NCBI GenBank assembly: GCA_023451735.1
Contig: JAEXYH010000027.1
Location: 1 to 64,000 of the forward strand
Origin: Pseudomonadota bacterium
Lineage (GTDB): Bacteria; Pseudomonadota; Alphaproteobacteria; Rhizobiales; Rhizobiaceae
DNA: 64,000 nt
Reading direction: 5' to 3'
A program made the position numbers and the translations under genes. This document shows positions 43,647 through 52,557 of the stretch, in pieces. Each line of letters begins with the position of its first letter. Within the stretch, counting starts at the first letter, position 1. Under the pieces are notes generated by a model, which saw only the letters and a list, made by a program, of their open reading frames with translations, made no database searches and was not told the origin of the DNA.

Positions 43647-44618
43647 TTACCAGCGGACAAGCACGGAACCCCAGGTGAAACCGCCACCCATCGCCTCTAG
43701 CATCACGAGGTCGCCCTTCTTGATCCGGCCATCGGCGAGCGCGACGGAAAGAGCCAGCGGGATGGACGCCGCGGAGGTGTTTCCGTGCAAATCCACCGTC
43801 ACGACCACCTTTTCCGGCGGAATGCCGAGCTTCTTTGCCGATGCGTCGATAATGCGGCGGTTGGCCTGATGCGGCACCAGCCAGTCGATATCCTCGGCGG
43901 TCGTTCCGGTTGCCTCGAATGCACCCTCGATCACATCGGTAATCATCGCCACCGCATGCTTGAACACCTCGCGGCCCTCCATGCGCAGGTGGCCGACGGT
44001 TCCCGTCGAGGACGGGCCGCCATCGACGTAGAGTTTTTCCTTGTGAGACCCGTCAGAGCGCAGCTTGGCCGTCAGGATGCCCCGGTCGCTCGTGGTCCCC
44101 TCGCCTTCCTGTGCTTCCAGAACGAGTGCACCGGCACCGTCGCCGAAAAGCACGCAGGTCGTGCGGTCCTTCCAGTCGAGGATGCGCGAGAAGGTTTCCG
44201 CGCCGATGACCAGCGCACGGCGCGCCATGCCCCCACGGATATGCAGATCGGCCGTCGCCATCGCATAGACGAAACCGGTACAGACTGCCTGCATGTCGAA
44301 GGCGTAACCATGTTCCATGCCAAGCCGACGCTGGATATCAACCGCCGTCGCAGGGAAGGTGTTATCCGGCGTCGAGGTCGCGACCAGAATGAGATCGATG
44401 TCGTCCGGCGTCAGGCCGGCATTGTCGAGTGCTGCCCGTGCGGCCTGCTCTCCGAGCGATGCCGTCGTTTCGCCTTCACCTGCGATATAGCGTTGCGTGA
44501 TCCCGGTGCGCTGAACGATCCACTCATCCGTGGTGTCGACAATGCTTTCCAAATCACGGTTGGTCATTACCCGTTTCGGGAGCGCTGCCCCATACCCGCG
44601 AACTACTGATCGGATCAT
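43647..44618 (-). CDS. fabH: 3-oxoacyl-ACP synthase III (FabH)
   Basis: 323 residues from ATG 44618 (a TTG two codons upstream is less likely). The catalytic triad is intact: Cys in DMQAVCTGFVYAM, His in WLVPHQANRRII, Asn in DLHGNTSAASIPLAL. Condenses acetyl-CoA with malonyl-ACP to start fatty acid synthesis. Sits 20 bases downstream of plsX in the same operon, as in many bacteria. Confidence 0.97.
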   Translation of the reverse strand: MIRSVVRGYGAALPKRVMTNRDLESIVDTTDEWIVQRTGITQRYIAGEGETTASLGEQAARAALDNAGLTPDDIDLILVATSTPDNTFPATAVDIQRRLGMEHGYAFDMQAVCTGFVYAMATADLHIRGGMARRALVIGAETFSRILDWKDRTTCVLFGDGAGALVLEAQEGEGTTSDRGILTAKLRSDGSHKEKLYVDGGPSSTGTVGHLRMEGREVFKHAVAMITDVIEGAFEATGTTAEDIDWLVPHQANRRIIDASAKKLGIPPEKVVVTVDLHGNTSAASIPLALSVALADGRIKKGDLVMLEAMGGGFTWGSVLVRW

Positions 44619-44637
44619 TCTCAATCACATCCTGTCG

Positions 44638-45684
44638 TCATGCAGCTGCAGGACCAGCCGGCGGCTGGTGCTTGGCATGGTAAAGTGTCAAATCCTGCGC
44701 GATCTTCGCGTTCAGGTCGTTGCGTGCCATGTCATAGGCGACGTCGATCGCCGCAGCGAAACCTTCGGCATTGGCACCGCCATGGCTCTTGATGACGATA
44801 CCGTTCAGGCCGAGGAATACGCCGCCATTGACCTTGTTCGGGTCCATTTTTTCGCGAAGCCGGTCAAATGCCGGCTTTGCCAGCAGATAGCCGATCTTGG
44901 CGAGAATCGTGCGCGACATCGATTCGCGCAGCAGCGTGGCGATCTGGCGAGCAGTACCTTCCGCTGTCTTCAGCGCGATATTGCCGGTAAAACCTTCGGT
45001 CACAACGACGTCAACCGTTCCCCTGCCGATATCGTCGCCCTCGACGAACCCCTGATAGGCGATTGTCGGATGGTTGGCTTCACGGATCAGCCGACCGGCT
45101 TCCTTGACTTCTTCCTGGCCCTTTACTTCCTCGACGCCCACATTGAGCAAGCCAACGGTGGGACGATCGATCTCGAACAGGGCGCGCGCCATGGCACCAC
45201 CCATCAGAGCGAAATCGAGAAGCTGCTGGCTGTCGGCGCCGATCGTAGCACCGACATCAAGGACGATGCTTTCGCCCTTCAAGGTCGGCCAGATGCCGGC
45301 GATTGCCGGACGCTCGATATTCGCCATCGTGCGCAAACAGAACTTGGCCATGGCCATCAGTGCGCCGGTATTGCCAGCAGAGACGCAGACATCGGCTTCA
45401 CCGAGCTTTACAGCCTCGATAGAACGCCACATCGTGGACACGTAACGACCACGCCGCAACGCGGCGCTCGGCTTCTCGTCCATGGTCACGGCGACTTCGC
45501 ACTCGTGGAACGTCGAACGCTCGCGCAGTTTCGGGTATTTTGCGAGCCACGGCTCGCACTCGGCCTTCAATCCATAGATGATAAAGGTCGCTTCGGGGTG
45601 CCTGTCGAGAGCCTTAGCGGCACCGGGTATGACAACCTCGGGACCGAAATCACCCCCCATGGCATCCAGAGAAATTCTGATCAC
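44638..45684 (-). CDS. plsX: Phosphate acyltransferase PlsX
   Basis: 348 residues: RISLDAMGGDFGPEVVIPGA at the N-terminus, SAGNTGALMAMAKF in the middle and TEGFTGNIALKTAEGTA plus KVNGGVFLGLNGIVIKSHG near the end are PlsX hallmarks. Makes acyl phosphate from acyl-ACP for phospholipid synthesis. Upstream partner of fabH; the DUF177 gene lies 146 bases further upstream. Confidence 0.97.
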   Translation of the reverse strand: MIRISLDAMGGDFGPEVVIPGAAKALDRHPEATFIIYGLKAECEPWLAKYPKLRERSTFHECEVAVTMDEKPSAALRRGRYVSTMWRSIEAVKLGEADVCVSAGNTGALMAMAKFCLRTMANIERPAIAGIWPTLKGESIVLDVGATIGADSQQLLDFALMGGAMARALFEIDRPTVGLLNVGVEEVKGQEEVKEAGRLIREANHPTIAYQGFVEGDDIGRGTVDVVVTEGFTGNIALKTAEGTARQIATLLRESMSRTILAKIGYLLAKPAFDRLREKMDPNKVNGGVFLGLNGIVIKSHGGANAEGFAAAIDVAYDMARNDLNAKIAQDLTLYHAKHQPPAGPAAA

Positions 45685-45830
45685 GCGTATCTGATCCTTA
45701 TCTTCGACCGAATGGACCGGCCTTTAAAACCCGTCCAGCGGTCGTCGCCAGCATTCCGGCCATGCTCATGCTTGGCCCTGCCGGCGAAATCGTGGCCAAA
45801 ATATAGTTTTCGCCGCCGCTTACAACAGCC

Positions 45831-46397
45831 CTAGTCTTTTTTCCAGTCCTTGAGGGCTGCGAATGGGTTGGGCCGATCGCTCTTGGCATCGGCAGTGCTC
45901 TCGATGTGATCTGAAAACTCTATCCCCGGCTTGCGGGGATAGGGATCGATCGCCAACGCCGCGAACTCCGTGATCGCCTCACCGATATCGATCGAATCCC
46001 CGGAAAATTCCTCGGGAAGATCCGGCCCATCCGGATCAAGCACCATCTCGGCGGCATCCTTGGCGACGACACGCGCAAGTTTCGATCCTTCCGGGACAAA
46101 TATCTGTTCAAACTCTTCATCGATGCGCGATTCGACCGGCTCCAGCGTCAAGACACAGGCCTGGACGATTTCCGCCTCGACCCGCCCCTTGACGCGAACA
46201 CCGTCCTTTTTCCAGCGCGACAGATAGACTTCCGCCTTCAGTAGCTTCACCTCAAGCACCTGCCACACGTCGGCAAGCTCCCTGCGCTCCCGGTCATCGG
46301 CAGAAACTTTCACCGTTACGGCATTGGCGGAGATGTTTCCGACCTTGACCGGGTAGGAAAATGGCGGCTTGCCCGCTGTATTGTTCTCGTTTCTCAT
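45831..46397 (-). CDS. DUF177 (YceD-like) protein
   Basis: 188 residues. The core AEIVQACVLTLEPVESRIDEEFEQIFVPE is the DUF177 motif, with the typical C-X-V-T-L-E-P. YceD/DUF177 proteins are associated with rpmF-plsX-fabH operons and with 23S rRNA or ribosome assembly. Here it precedes plsX, but rpmF is absent, so the operon is split in this lineage. The acidic middle (GPDLPEEFSGDSIDIGEAITE) and the end PFAALKDWKKD fit alphaproteobacterial members. Confidence 0.88.
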   Translation of the reverse strand: MRNENNTAGKPPFSYPVKVGNISANAVTVKVSADDRERRELADVWQVLEVKLLKAEVYLSRWKKDGVRVKGRVEAEIVQACVLTLEPVESRIDEEFEQIFVPEGSKLARVVAKDAAEMVLDPDGPDLPEEFSGDSIDIGEAITEFAALAIDPYPRKPGIEFSDHIESTADAKSDRPNPFAALKDWKKD

Positions 46398-46417
46398 CTT
46401 TCCTCACTTCTCCCGAT

Positions 46418-46957
46418 TCAGCCATTCACAGGCGACGGGATAACCGCGGCACCGCGGGAAATATCGTCTTCCGGCGTTGCGGCTAGATGCCGCTCCGCCT
46501 CGACCATCCATTCGGCCAGCCCCCCCATATCAGGCGCAGACTGGTTTTCCGGATATATGTTGCGGGCAAGGCTTTTTGCCAACTCTTCGAGATCGCCCGC
46601 GTCAAGCGCCCGCGCATAGGTCTCGAGCCGGCCGTAAAACATGCCCGCCAGTTTCTTCATACGCTTCGGCACACCCTGATCACCGATTCCGAGTTCGCGG
46701 ATCGAATGGTCGAGGTCCTGAAAAAAGGCATCCACAATTTCCTGCGCCAATTCCTGTCCGCTGGTGGAGGACTTCGCGGTACGGCGAAAAAACAGGATCA
46801 TGACGATCGACAGCATCTCGTAACGGCCCATGACGGTGTCGGGCACGGAAAGATCGCTGTAGAAAAAAGGAATGCGGGCAGCGGAGGTCAGGGCCGCGTA
46901 TTGCCGCTCGACAATGGCCTGATTGTGCTTTTTCTTTTTGAATAGCCCGAAGATCAT
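46418..46957 (-). CDS. Ubiquinol-cytochrome c chaperone (CBP3/UQCC1-like)
   Basis: 179 residues from ATG 46957 (MIFGLFKKKKHNQAIVERQY); the longer frame adds an implausible N-terminus. The PF03981 pattern is visible: ARIPFFYSDLSVPDTVMGRYEMLSIVMILFFRR, FFQDLDHSIRELGIGDQGVPKRMKKLAGMFYGRLETYARAL. In mitochondria CBP3 assists cytochrome b insertion into the bc1 complex; a similar role is likely here. Gap to DUF177 is 20 bases, so they may be co-transcribed. Divergent from the OmlA-type gene. Confidence 0.9.
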   Translation of the reverse strand: MIFGLFKKKKHNQAIVERQYAALTSAARIPFFYSDLSVPDTVMGRYEMLSIVMILFFRRTAKSSTSGQELAQEIVDAFFQDLDHSIRELGIGDQGVPKRMKKLAGMFYGRLETYARALDAGDLEELAKSLARNIYPENQSAPDMGGLAEWMVEAERHLAATPEDDISRGAAVIPSPVNG

Positions 46958-47181
46958 CGATAAGTCCCGTGAATGACCGGGCCCAATGTTGCATGGAGAC
47001 GAAAGCTGGTTTACCGAAGCAGGCGCGAATTGCAATGCCGTTCGGCCGGAGCCGTAGACGGGATGCGATCGATCCGTAAAACGTTTGGCGTTGCAGGGTT
47101 CTCGTCCCCGGAATAGCCACAATGGTGATGAACAGCAGAAGTCCGGCTTAAACGCCGGTCTCGTTTACCTGGGGGATCCCG

Positions 47182-47694
47182 TTGAAGAAGCGGACTGTCG
47201 AGTACGGAATGAATTTTCTGAATAAAACCGCCATCAGCCTGGTACTTATCGCTTCCGTCACCGCCTCTGGCTGCACGTCGATGAATATCGGCGACACCAT
47301 GTATAACGGCTATGTGATCGACCAGAAGTCTCTTGCTCTAATCCCGGAAGGTTCGAGCCGCGAACAGGTGTTGCTGACGATGGGCACACCATCGACGACA
47401 GCGACCTTCGATTCGGAAGTGCTCTATTACATCTCCCAGCGTCGCGAGCGCGCAGCCGCCTTCATGAAGCCGAAGCTGGTCGAGCAGACGGTTCTCGCCA
47501 TCTACCTGAATAAGGACGGCGTGGTCGAGCGCAAGGCGAATTACACGCTTCAGGACGGCAAGGTGTTCGACACGATTTCGCGCACCACCCCGACCGGCGG
47601 TCGCGATCTGACCTTCCTGCAGCAGATTCTTTCCGGCGGCAGCGGCCCCGGCGGCGCGGGCGCGGCAGCCATGCGCAGCCTGCTCAGCAACTAA
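47182..47694 (+). CDS. Outer-membrane lipoprotein of the OmlA/SmpA (BamE) family
   Basis: 170 residues. The TTG start at 47182 has GGGGGA five bases upstream; an ATG at 47209 is the alternative. Lipobox SVTASGCTS. The BamE/OmlA fold is seen in YVIDQKSLALIPEGSSREQVLLTMGTPSTTATFDSEVLYYIS, where the GxSREQVLLTMGTPS turn is diagnostic. It probably belongs to the beta-barrel assembly complex in the outer membrane. The C-terminal Gly-rich tail is longer than in E. coli BamE. Confidence 0.88.
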   Translation: MKKRTVEYGMNFLNKTAISLVLIASVTASGCTSMNIGDTMYNGYVIDQKSLALIPEGSSREQVLLTMGTPSTTATFDSEVLYYISQRRERAAAFMKPKLVEQTVLAIYLNKDGVVERKANYTLQDGKVFDTISRTTPTGGRDLTFLQQILSGGSGPGGAGAAAMRSLLSN

Positions 47695-47710
47695 ACATAC
47701 ATCGAATGCA

Positions 47711-47745
47711 AAGAAGCCCGCGGATCGTTCCGCGGGCTTCTTTCG
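47711..47745. terminator. Strong bidirectional terminator between OmlA-type gene and hppA
   Basis: Perfect 14-bp stem (47711-47724 / 47729-47742) with loop TCGT. A/G-rich on the left and TTCTTTCG on the right allow use from both converging genes. Confidence 0.88.
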
Positions 47746-47765
47746 TTTGAACAGGCTGCAGGCGG

Positions 47766-49907
47766 TTAACCGGCGAGGATCGCCAGAAGCAGCAATGCCA
47801 CGATATTGGTGATCTTGATTGCCGGGTTGACGGCCGGGCCGGCGGTATCCTTGTAGGGATCACCGACAGTATCGCCTGTCACGGAAGCCTTGTGTGCGTC
47901 AGAGCCCTTCAGATGGCGCTGGCCGTCCTTGTCGACAAAACCGTCCTCGAAACTCTTCTTGGCATTGTCCCAGGCGCCGCCGCCCGATGTCATCGAGATG
48001 GCGACGAACAGTCCGTTGACGATCACGCCGAGAAGCGACGCACCGAGTGCGGCAAAGGCAGACGCCTTGTCGCCGCCGGAAATCAGAAGAACACCGAAAT
48101 AGACAACGATCGGCGCCAGAACCGGAAGCAGCGACGGGATGATCATCTCCCGGATCGCCGCCTTGGTGAGAATGTCGACGGCACGGCCGTAATCCGGCCG
48201 GTCCGTCCCCTGCATGATACCCGGCTTTTCGCGGAACTGCCGGCGCACTTCCTCAACGATCGAACTTGCCGCCTTGCCGACGGCCGTCATGGCGATGCCG
48301 CCAAAGAGGTAGGGAATAAGGCCGCCGAAGATCAGACCGGCCACGACGTATGGGTTTGCAAGACTGAAGGAAATCGCTCCGACACCCTCGAAGTAAGGAT
48401 ATTGCTGCGGATTTGCGGCAAAATACTGCAGGTCGTTGGAATAGGCGGCAAACAGCACCAGGGCACCGAGACCGGCGGAGCCGATCGCATAACCCTTGGT
48501 CACGGCTTTGGTCGTGTTGCCGACGGCATCGAGAGCGTCGGTCGACTTGCGGACCTCCGGCGGCAGGTGGGACATTTCGGCAATGCCGCCGGCATTGTCG
48601 GTGACCGGACCGAAGGCATCGAGCGCCACGATCATGCCTGCAAGGCCAAGCATGGCGGTGACGGCAATACCGGTGCCGAAGAGGCCGCCGAACTGGTAGG
48701 TCGCGATGATGCCGCCGACGATGACGATCGCCGGAAGCGCCGTCGATTCAAGCGAAACGGCGAGGCCCTGGATGACGTTGGTGCCATGGCCGGTTACCGA
48801 CGCCTGGGCAATCGAATTGACCGGCCGTTTATTGGTGCCGGTGTAATATTCGGTGATGACCACGATCAGGGCCGTGACGACGAGGCCGACAAGGCCGCAG
48901 ACGAAGAGGCTGGAACCGGTGATTTCCTTACCTGCCACAGTGCCGATCACGCCCCAGCCGACGGTCATCGAGGTGGCGACCGCCAGACCGAGGATGGAAA
49001 GGACGCCGGTTACGATCAAGCCCTTGTAGAGCGCGCCCATGATCGAGCCGTTGGAGCCAAGTTTGACGAAGAAGGTGCCGATGATCGAGGTGACGATGCA
49101 GGCGCCGCAGATGGCCAACGGATAGAGCATTGCCGATTCGAGCACCGGAGCGCCAGCGAAGAAGATCGCCGCAAGCACCATGGTCGCAACAACCGATACC
49201 GCGTAGGTTTCGAAAAGGTCGGCAGCCATGCCGGCGCAATCGCCGACATTGTCGCCGACGTTATCGGCAATCGTTGCCGGGTTGCGCGGATCGTCTTCCG
49301 GAATACCCGCTTCAACCTTGCCGACAAGGTCACCTCCGACGTCTGCACCCTTGGTGAAGATGCCGCCCCCGAGACGGGCAAAGATCGAAATGAGCGACGC
49401 GCCGAAACCGAGCGCCACCAATGCATCAATGACCTCACGCGACCCGCTGGGGTGGCCGAGGCCGGCCGTCAGGATCCAGTAGTAGATGGACACGCCGAGA
49501 AGTGCGAGACCGGCAACCAGCATGCCGGTAATGGCACCGGACTTGAAGGCGATATCGAGGCCTGCGGCAAGGCTGTGGGAAGATGCTTGCGCCGTGCGGA
49601 CATTGGCCCGGACGGAAACATGCATGCCAATAAAACCTGCGGCGCCGGACAGGACCGCGCCGATTATGAAGCCCAAGGCAGCCGTGCCGGACAAAAGCAG
49701 CCATGCAAGAATGGCAACGACGACGCCGACGGCGGCGATCGTCATATACTGGCGCGTCAGATAGGCCTGAGCCCCCTCACGGATATAGCCAGCAATTTCC
49801 TGCATACGTTCATTGCCCTGGTCGGCGGCAAGTACGGAACGCGTCGCCCACACGGCATAGATGATCGACAGCAGACCGCAGACGATCACACTCAAAATCA
49901 CTGTCAT
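47766..49907 (-). CDS. hppA: Membrane-bound proton-translocating pyrophosphatase
   Basis: 713 residues, about 16 membrane helices. The pyrophosphate-binding signature [33 protein letters not shown] is complete, as is [13 protein letters not shown] and the end [20 protein letters not shown]-type motif ([20 protein letters not shown]). The sequence [16 protein letters not shown] has Lys at the position that is Ala in potassium-dependent enzymes, so it should be a potassium-independent H+-PPase. Pumps protons using PPi across the inner membrane. Confidence 0.97.
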   Translation of the reverse strand: [713 protein letters not shown]

Positions 49908-50094
49908 ACTATTTTCCTCTCCCTAACCGCCGAGACGAAAAATCCCGGTCGCGCATTTCCACGCGGATGCTCTCCCCTCCCAAGGAAGCGTTTCCGCCAT
50001 GCGAAGCGAGATTGCGGTGGAGATGAAATGACGTCAAGCCCCGTGCGGACAAGGGCTCAAATGGACGCAGGTTGCAATATGAGTTAACACTCGC

Positions 50095-51318
50095 CTACGA
50101 CGACTTGGCCGGTGAACGCCGCAACAGCAAGGCTGCGATCAGGAAGAGGCAGATGACCGCCACCGGCCAGATGACCATGTTGATGAACGACCAGCCCCAG
50201 GTGACAAAGACCTTGCCGGAAGAAAAGGACGACAGCGCCACCGTGCCGAACAGCACAATATCGTGAAAACCCTGAACTTTGTCGGCCTCATGCGGGCGAT
50301 AGCTCGACGCGACGATGGCAGTCGATCCGATAAAGCCGAAATTCCAGCCGATACCGAGCAGGACAAGCGCTCCCCAGAAATTCCAGAGTTCGATGCCCAT
50401 GTGCGCGACGACTGCGCAGGCCATCATCACGAAAACACCGGCAGCAACCACCTTTTCCGCACCGAAGCGGGCAATCAGCGAACCTGTGACGAAGCTCGGG
50501 CCGAACATGGCGAGTACATGCCACTGGATGCCCAATGTCGCCATCTCGGGCGGGAAACCGCAGCCGATCACCATGGCGAGCGGCGCACCGGTCATGACGA
50601 AGGTCATCAGGGCGTAAATGCAGATGCCGCAGATCATTCCCGTCAGGAAGCGCTGCGTCAGGACAATCTCTTTCAGCGGCCTTGCGGGTTCCGAACTCTG
50701 CGTCTCAGCTTTTGCGACGGGAAGTCGGAGAAAAGCGAAAATGCCGATCCCCACCAAGCTCAGCGGGATGAGCGCAACAAAGGCTCCGGCAAAGGTCACC
50801 GGCGCAAACCAGTCTTTTGCCCATATGACAATCTGGGGACCAAGCACGGCGGAAATGATGCCAGCGCCCAGAATCCAGGAGATTGCCTTGGGCTTGTAGG
50901 AGGAAGGCGAGGCATCGGCGGCGGCGAAGCGGATTTTCTGCGTGAAACCCGAGGACGTGCCGATGAAAAGAAGGGCCAGTGCGAACAGCCAGAAACTTTC
51001 ACGGAAAAGCGCGATCGCGGCGAAGGCGCCACCAGCTGCGCCGACAAGGCAGCCGGCCATGAAGGCTTCGCGGCGGCCGAGAAAGCGGGACAGAATCGCT
51101 ATGACGACTGCGCCGCAGGCCGTTCCGAGGTTAAATGCAGTGATCGGAGCAGTGGCGAGCGACTTGTCGTCGCCGAGCAACTGGTAGCCCACAAGCGAAC
51201 CGATGGCGATCGACAGCGGCGCTGCCGATCCGAGGATTGCCTGGCTTGCCGCCAGGAGTGCTACATTGCGGCGGGCGGCGCGCATCTGCGTCTGAAGACC
51301 GTCCACCACACCGTCCAT
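50095..51318 (-). CDS. Major facilitator superfamily transporter
   Basis: 407 residues with twelve likely membrane segments. The loop motif ILSRFLGRREAFMAG is the MFS motif A. The SGFTQKIRFAAADASPSSYKPKAISWILGAG stretch resembles YcaD/uncharacterised drug-transporter-type MFS proteins of rhizobia. Substrate unknown. It begins 13 bases downstream of nusB in the same direction and is probably in the ribH-nusB transcript. Confidence 0.88.
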   Translation of the reverse strand: MDGVVDGLQTQMRAARRNVALLAASQAILGSAAPLSIAIGSLVGYQLLGDDKSLATAPITAFNLGTACGAVVIAILSRFLGRREAFMAGCLVGAAGGAFAAIALFRESFWLFALALLFIGTSSGFTQKIRFAAADASPSSYKPKAISWILGAGIISAVLGPQIVIWAKDWFAPVTFAGAFVALIPLSLVGIGIFAFLRLPVAKAETQSSEPARPLKEIVLTQRFLTGMICGICIYALMTFVMTGAPLAMVIGCGFPPEMATLGIQWHVLAMFGPSFVTGSLIARFGAEKVVAAGVFVMMACAVVAHMGIELWNFWGALVLLGIGWNFGFIGSTAIVASSYRPHEADKVQGFHDIVLFGTVALSSFSSGKVFVTWGWSFINMVIWPVAVICLFLIAALLLRRSPAKSS

Positions 51319-51331
51319 GTCTGCCTACCCG

Positions 51332-51808
51332 TTATTTCTTCTCGCCGCGAACCTGTTTAGCGATCCGGTCGAGAACCGCATTGACGATACGAGGTTCGTC
51401 TTCCTCGAAGAAGGCGCGCGCGATCTCGACATATTCGGTGACGATCACCGGAACCGGGACATCCTTGCGTTCCAGGATCTCGAACGTACCGGCACGCAGG
51501 ATGGCGCGCAGCGTCGAATCGAGACGCGAGAGCGGCCAGTCTTCCTGCAGTGAGGAGCGGACGATCGGGTCGATCTTGGTCTGGTCGCGCACGACGCCGG
51601 AAACGATGGAGCGGAACCAGGACGGATCGGCCTTCAGATAGGTATCGCCGTCGAGTTCCTGCCCAAGACGGTGAGCTTCGTACTCGGCTACGACTTCCAG
51701 CACGCCGGTGCCGCCAATATCCATCTGGTAGAGCGCCTGCACGGCTGCGAGGCGGGCTGCACCACGCTGGTTGACGGGTTTGATCTGTTTTTCCTGTTCG
51801 TTCGACAT
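51332..51808 (-). CDS. nusB: Transcription antitermination factor NusB
   Basis: 158 residues. Core features of the all-helical NusB fold: GAARLAAVQALYQMDI, then RSSLQEDWPLSRLDSTLRAILRAGTFEIL and VPVPVIVTEYVEIARAFFEEDEPRIVNAVLDRIAKQ. Binds boxA RNA with NusE for rRNA antitermination. Its ATG overlaps the stop of ribH by one base (coordinates 51808), so it is translationally coupled. Confidence 0.96.
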   Translation of the reverse strand: MSNEQEKQIKPVNQRGAARLAAVQALYQMDIGGTGVLEVVAEYEAHRLGQELDGDTYLKADPSWFRSIVSGVVRDQTKIDPIVRSSLQEDWPLSRLDSTLRAILRAGTFEILERKDVPVPVIVTEYVEIARAFFEEDEPRIVNAVLDRIAKQVRGEKK

Positions 51809-52269
51809 CAGCGTGCACCGTTCAGCTTTTCACGCACGGCAATCATCGTCAGCGCCGCACGGGCTGCAAAGCCGCCCTTATCCTTGTCCGAACGACGCAC
51901 ACGCGCCCAGGCCTGATCGTCGTTTTCGACAGTCATGATGCCGTTGCCGATCGCAAGCGATTCCGACACGGCGAGATCCATCAGCGCACGCGAAGACTCG
52001 TTCGAGACGATATCGAAGTGATAGGTTTCGCCACGGATGACCATGCCGAGGGCGACGAAACCGTCATATTCTGTGCCGCCATTTTCGGAAGCGTCGAGCG
52101 CCATGGCGATCGTCGGCGGAATTTCCAGTGCACCGGGAACTGTGATCACGTCATAGGTCGCTCCGGCCTCCTTGAGTGCCGCGGTCGCACCGTCGAGCAG
52201 TGCGTCGGCCATATCATCGTAGAAGCGTGCCTCTACGATCAGGATGTGTGGAGCGGATTCGAGCGACAT
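51808..52269 (-). CDS. ribH: 6,7-dimethyl-8-ribityllumazine synthase
   Basis: 153 residues. Conserved motifs: ILIVEARFYDDMADALLDGA (start), VPGALEIPPTIAMAL, FVALGMVIRGETYHFDIVSNESSRALMDLAV with the catalytic His, and GNGIMTVENDDQAWAR. Condenses the pyrimidine with dihydroxybutanone phosphate in riboflavin synthesis. The gene is separated from ribE-ribD by the divergently oriented HD-GYP gene. Confidence 0.96.
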   Translation of the reverse strand: MSLESAPHILIVEARFYDDMADALLDGATAALKEAGATYDVITVPGALEIPPTIAMALDASENGGTEYDGFVALGMVIRGETYHFDIVSNESSRALMDLAVSESLAIGNGIMTVENDDQAWARVRRSDKDKGGFAARAALTMIAVREKLNGAR

Positions 52270-52557
52270 GGATCACCTTAAGATACGTGTATTCGGTCCG
52301 GCAAGTGGCGGACTTTGAGCATGGGCGCGGTCAAAACACGCCCTGAGGCGCTTGGCAAGCGATTTTGCGGGAACGAGGCCTGCGTATCGGGAATAGGACC
52401 ACGCCAGGCTGGCCCAGAATACTTCATCAATCCCCGCCTGAGCCAGGTCCATAGCTAGTAATTAATTATCTGTTAAACTAGACAAACAAGGCGTATCACT
52501 CTTGCCACCTTCATTTTATTAGACATCTATTATTCGACGTATCGATGCAGGTGGATA

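Noticed and set aside
47892..50087. 731-codon plus-strand reading frame opposite hppA
   Set aside because: Antisense shadow of hppA with charged, low-complexity translation and no motif.
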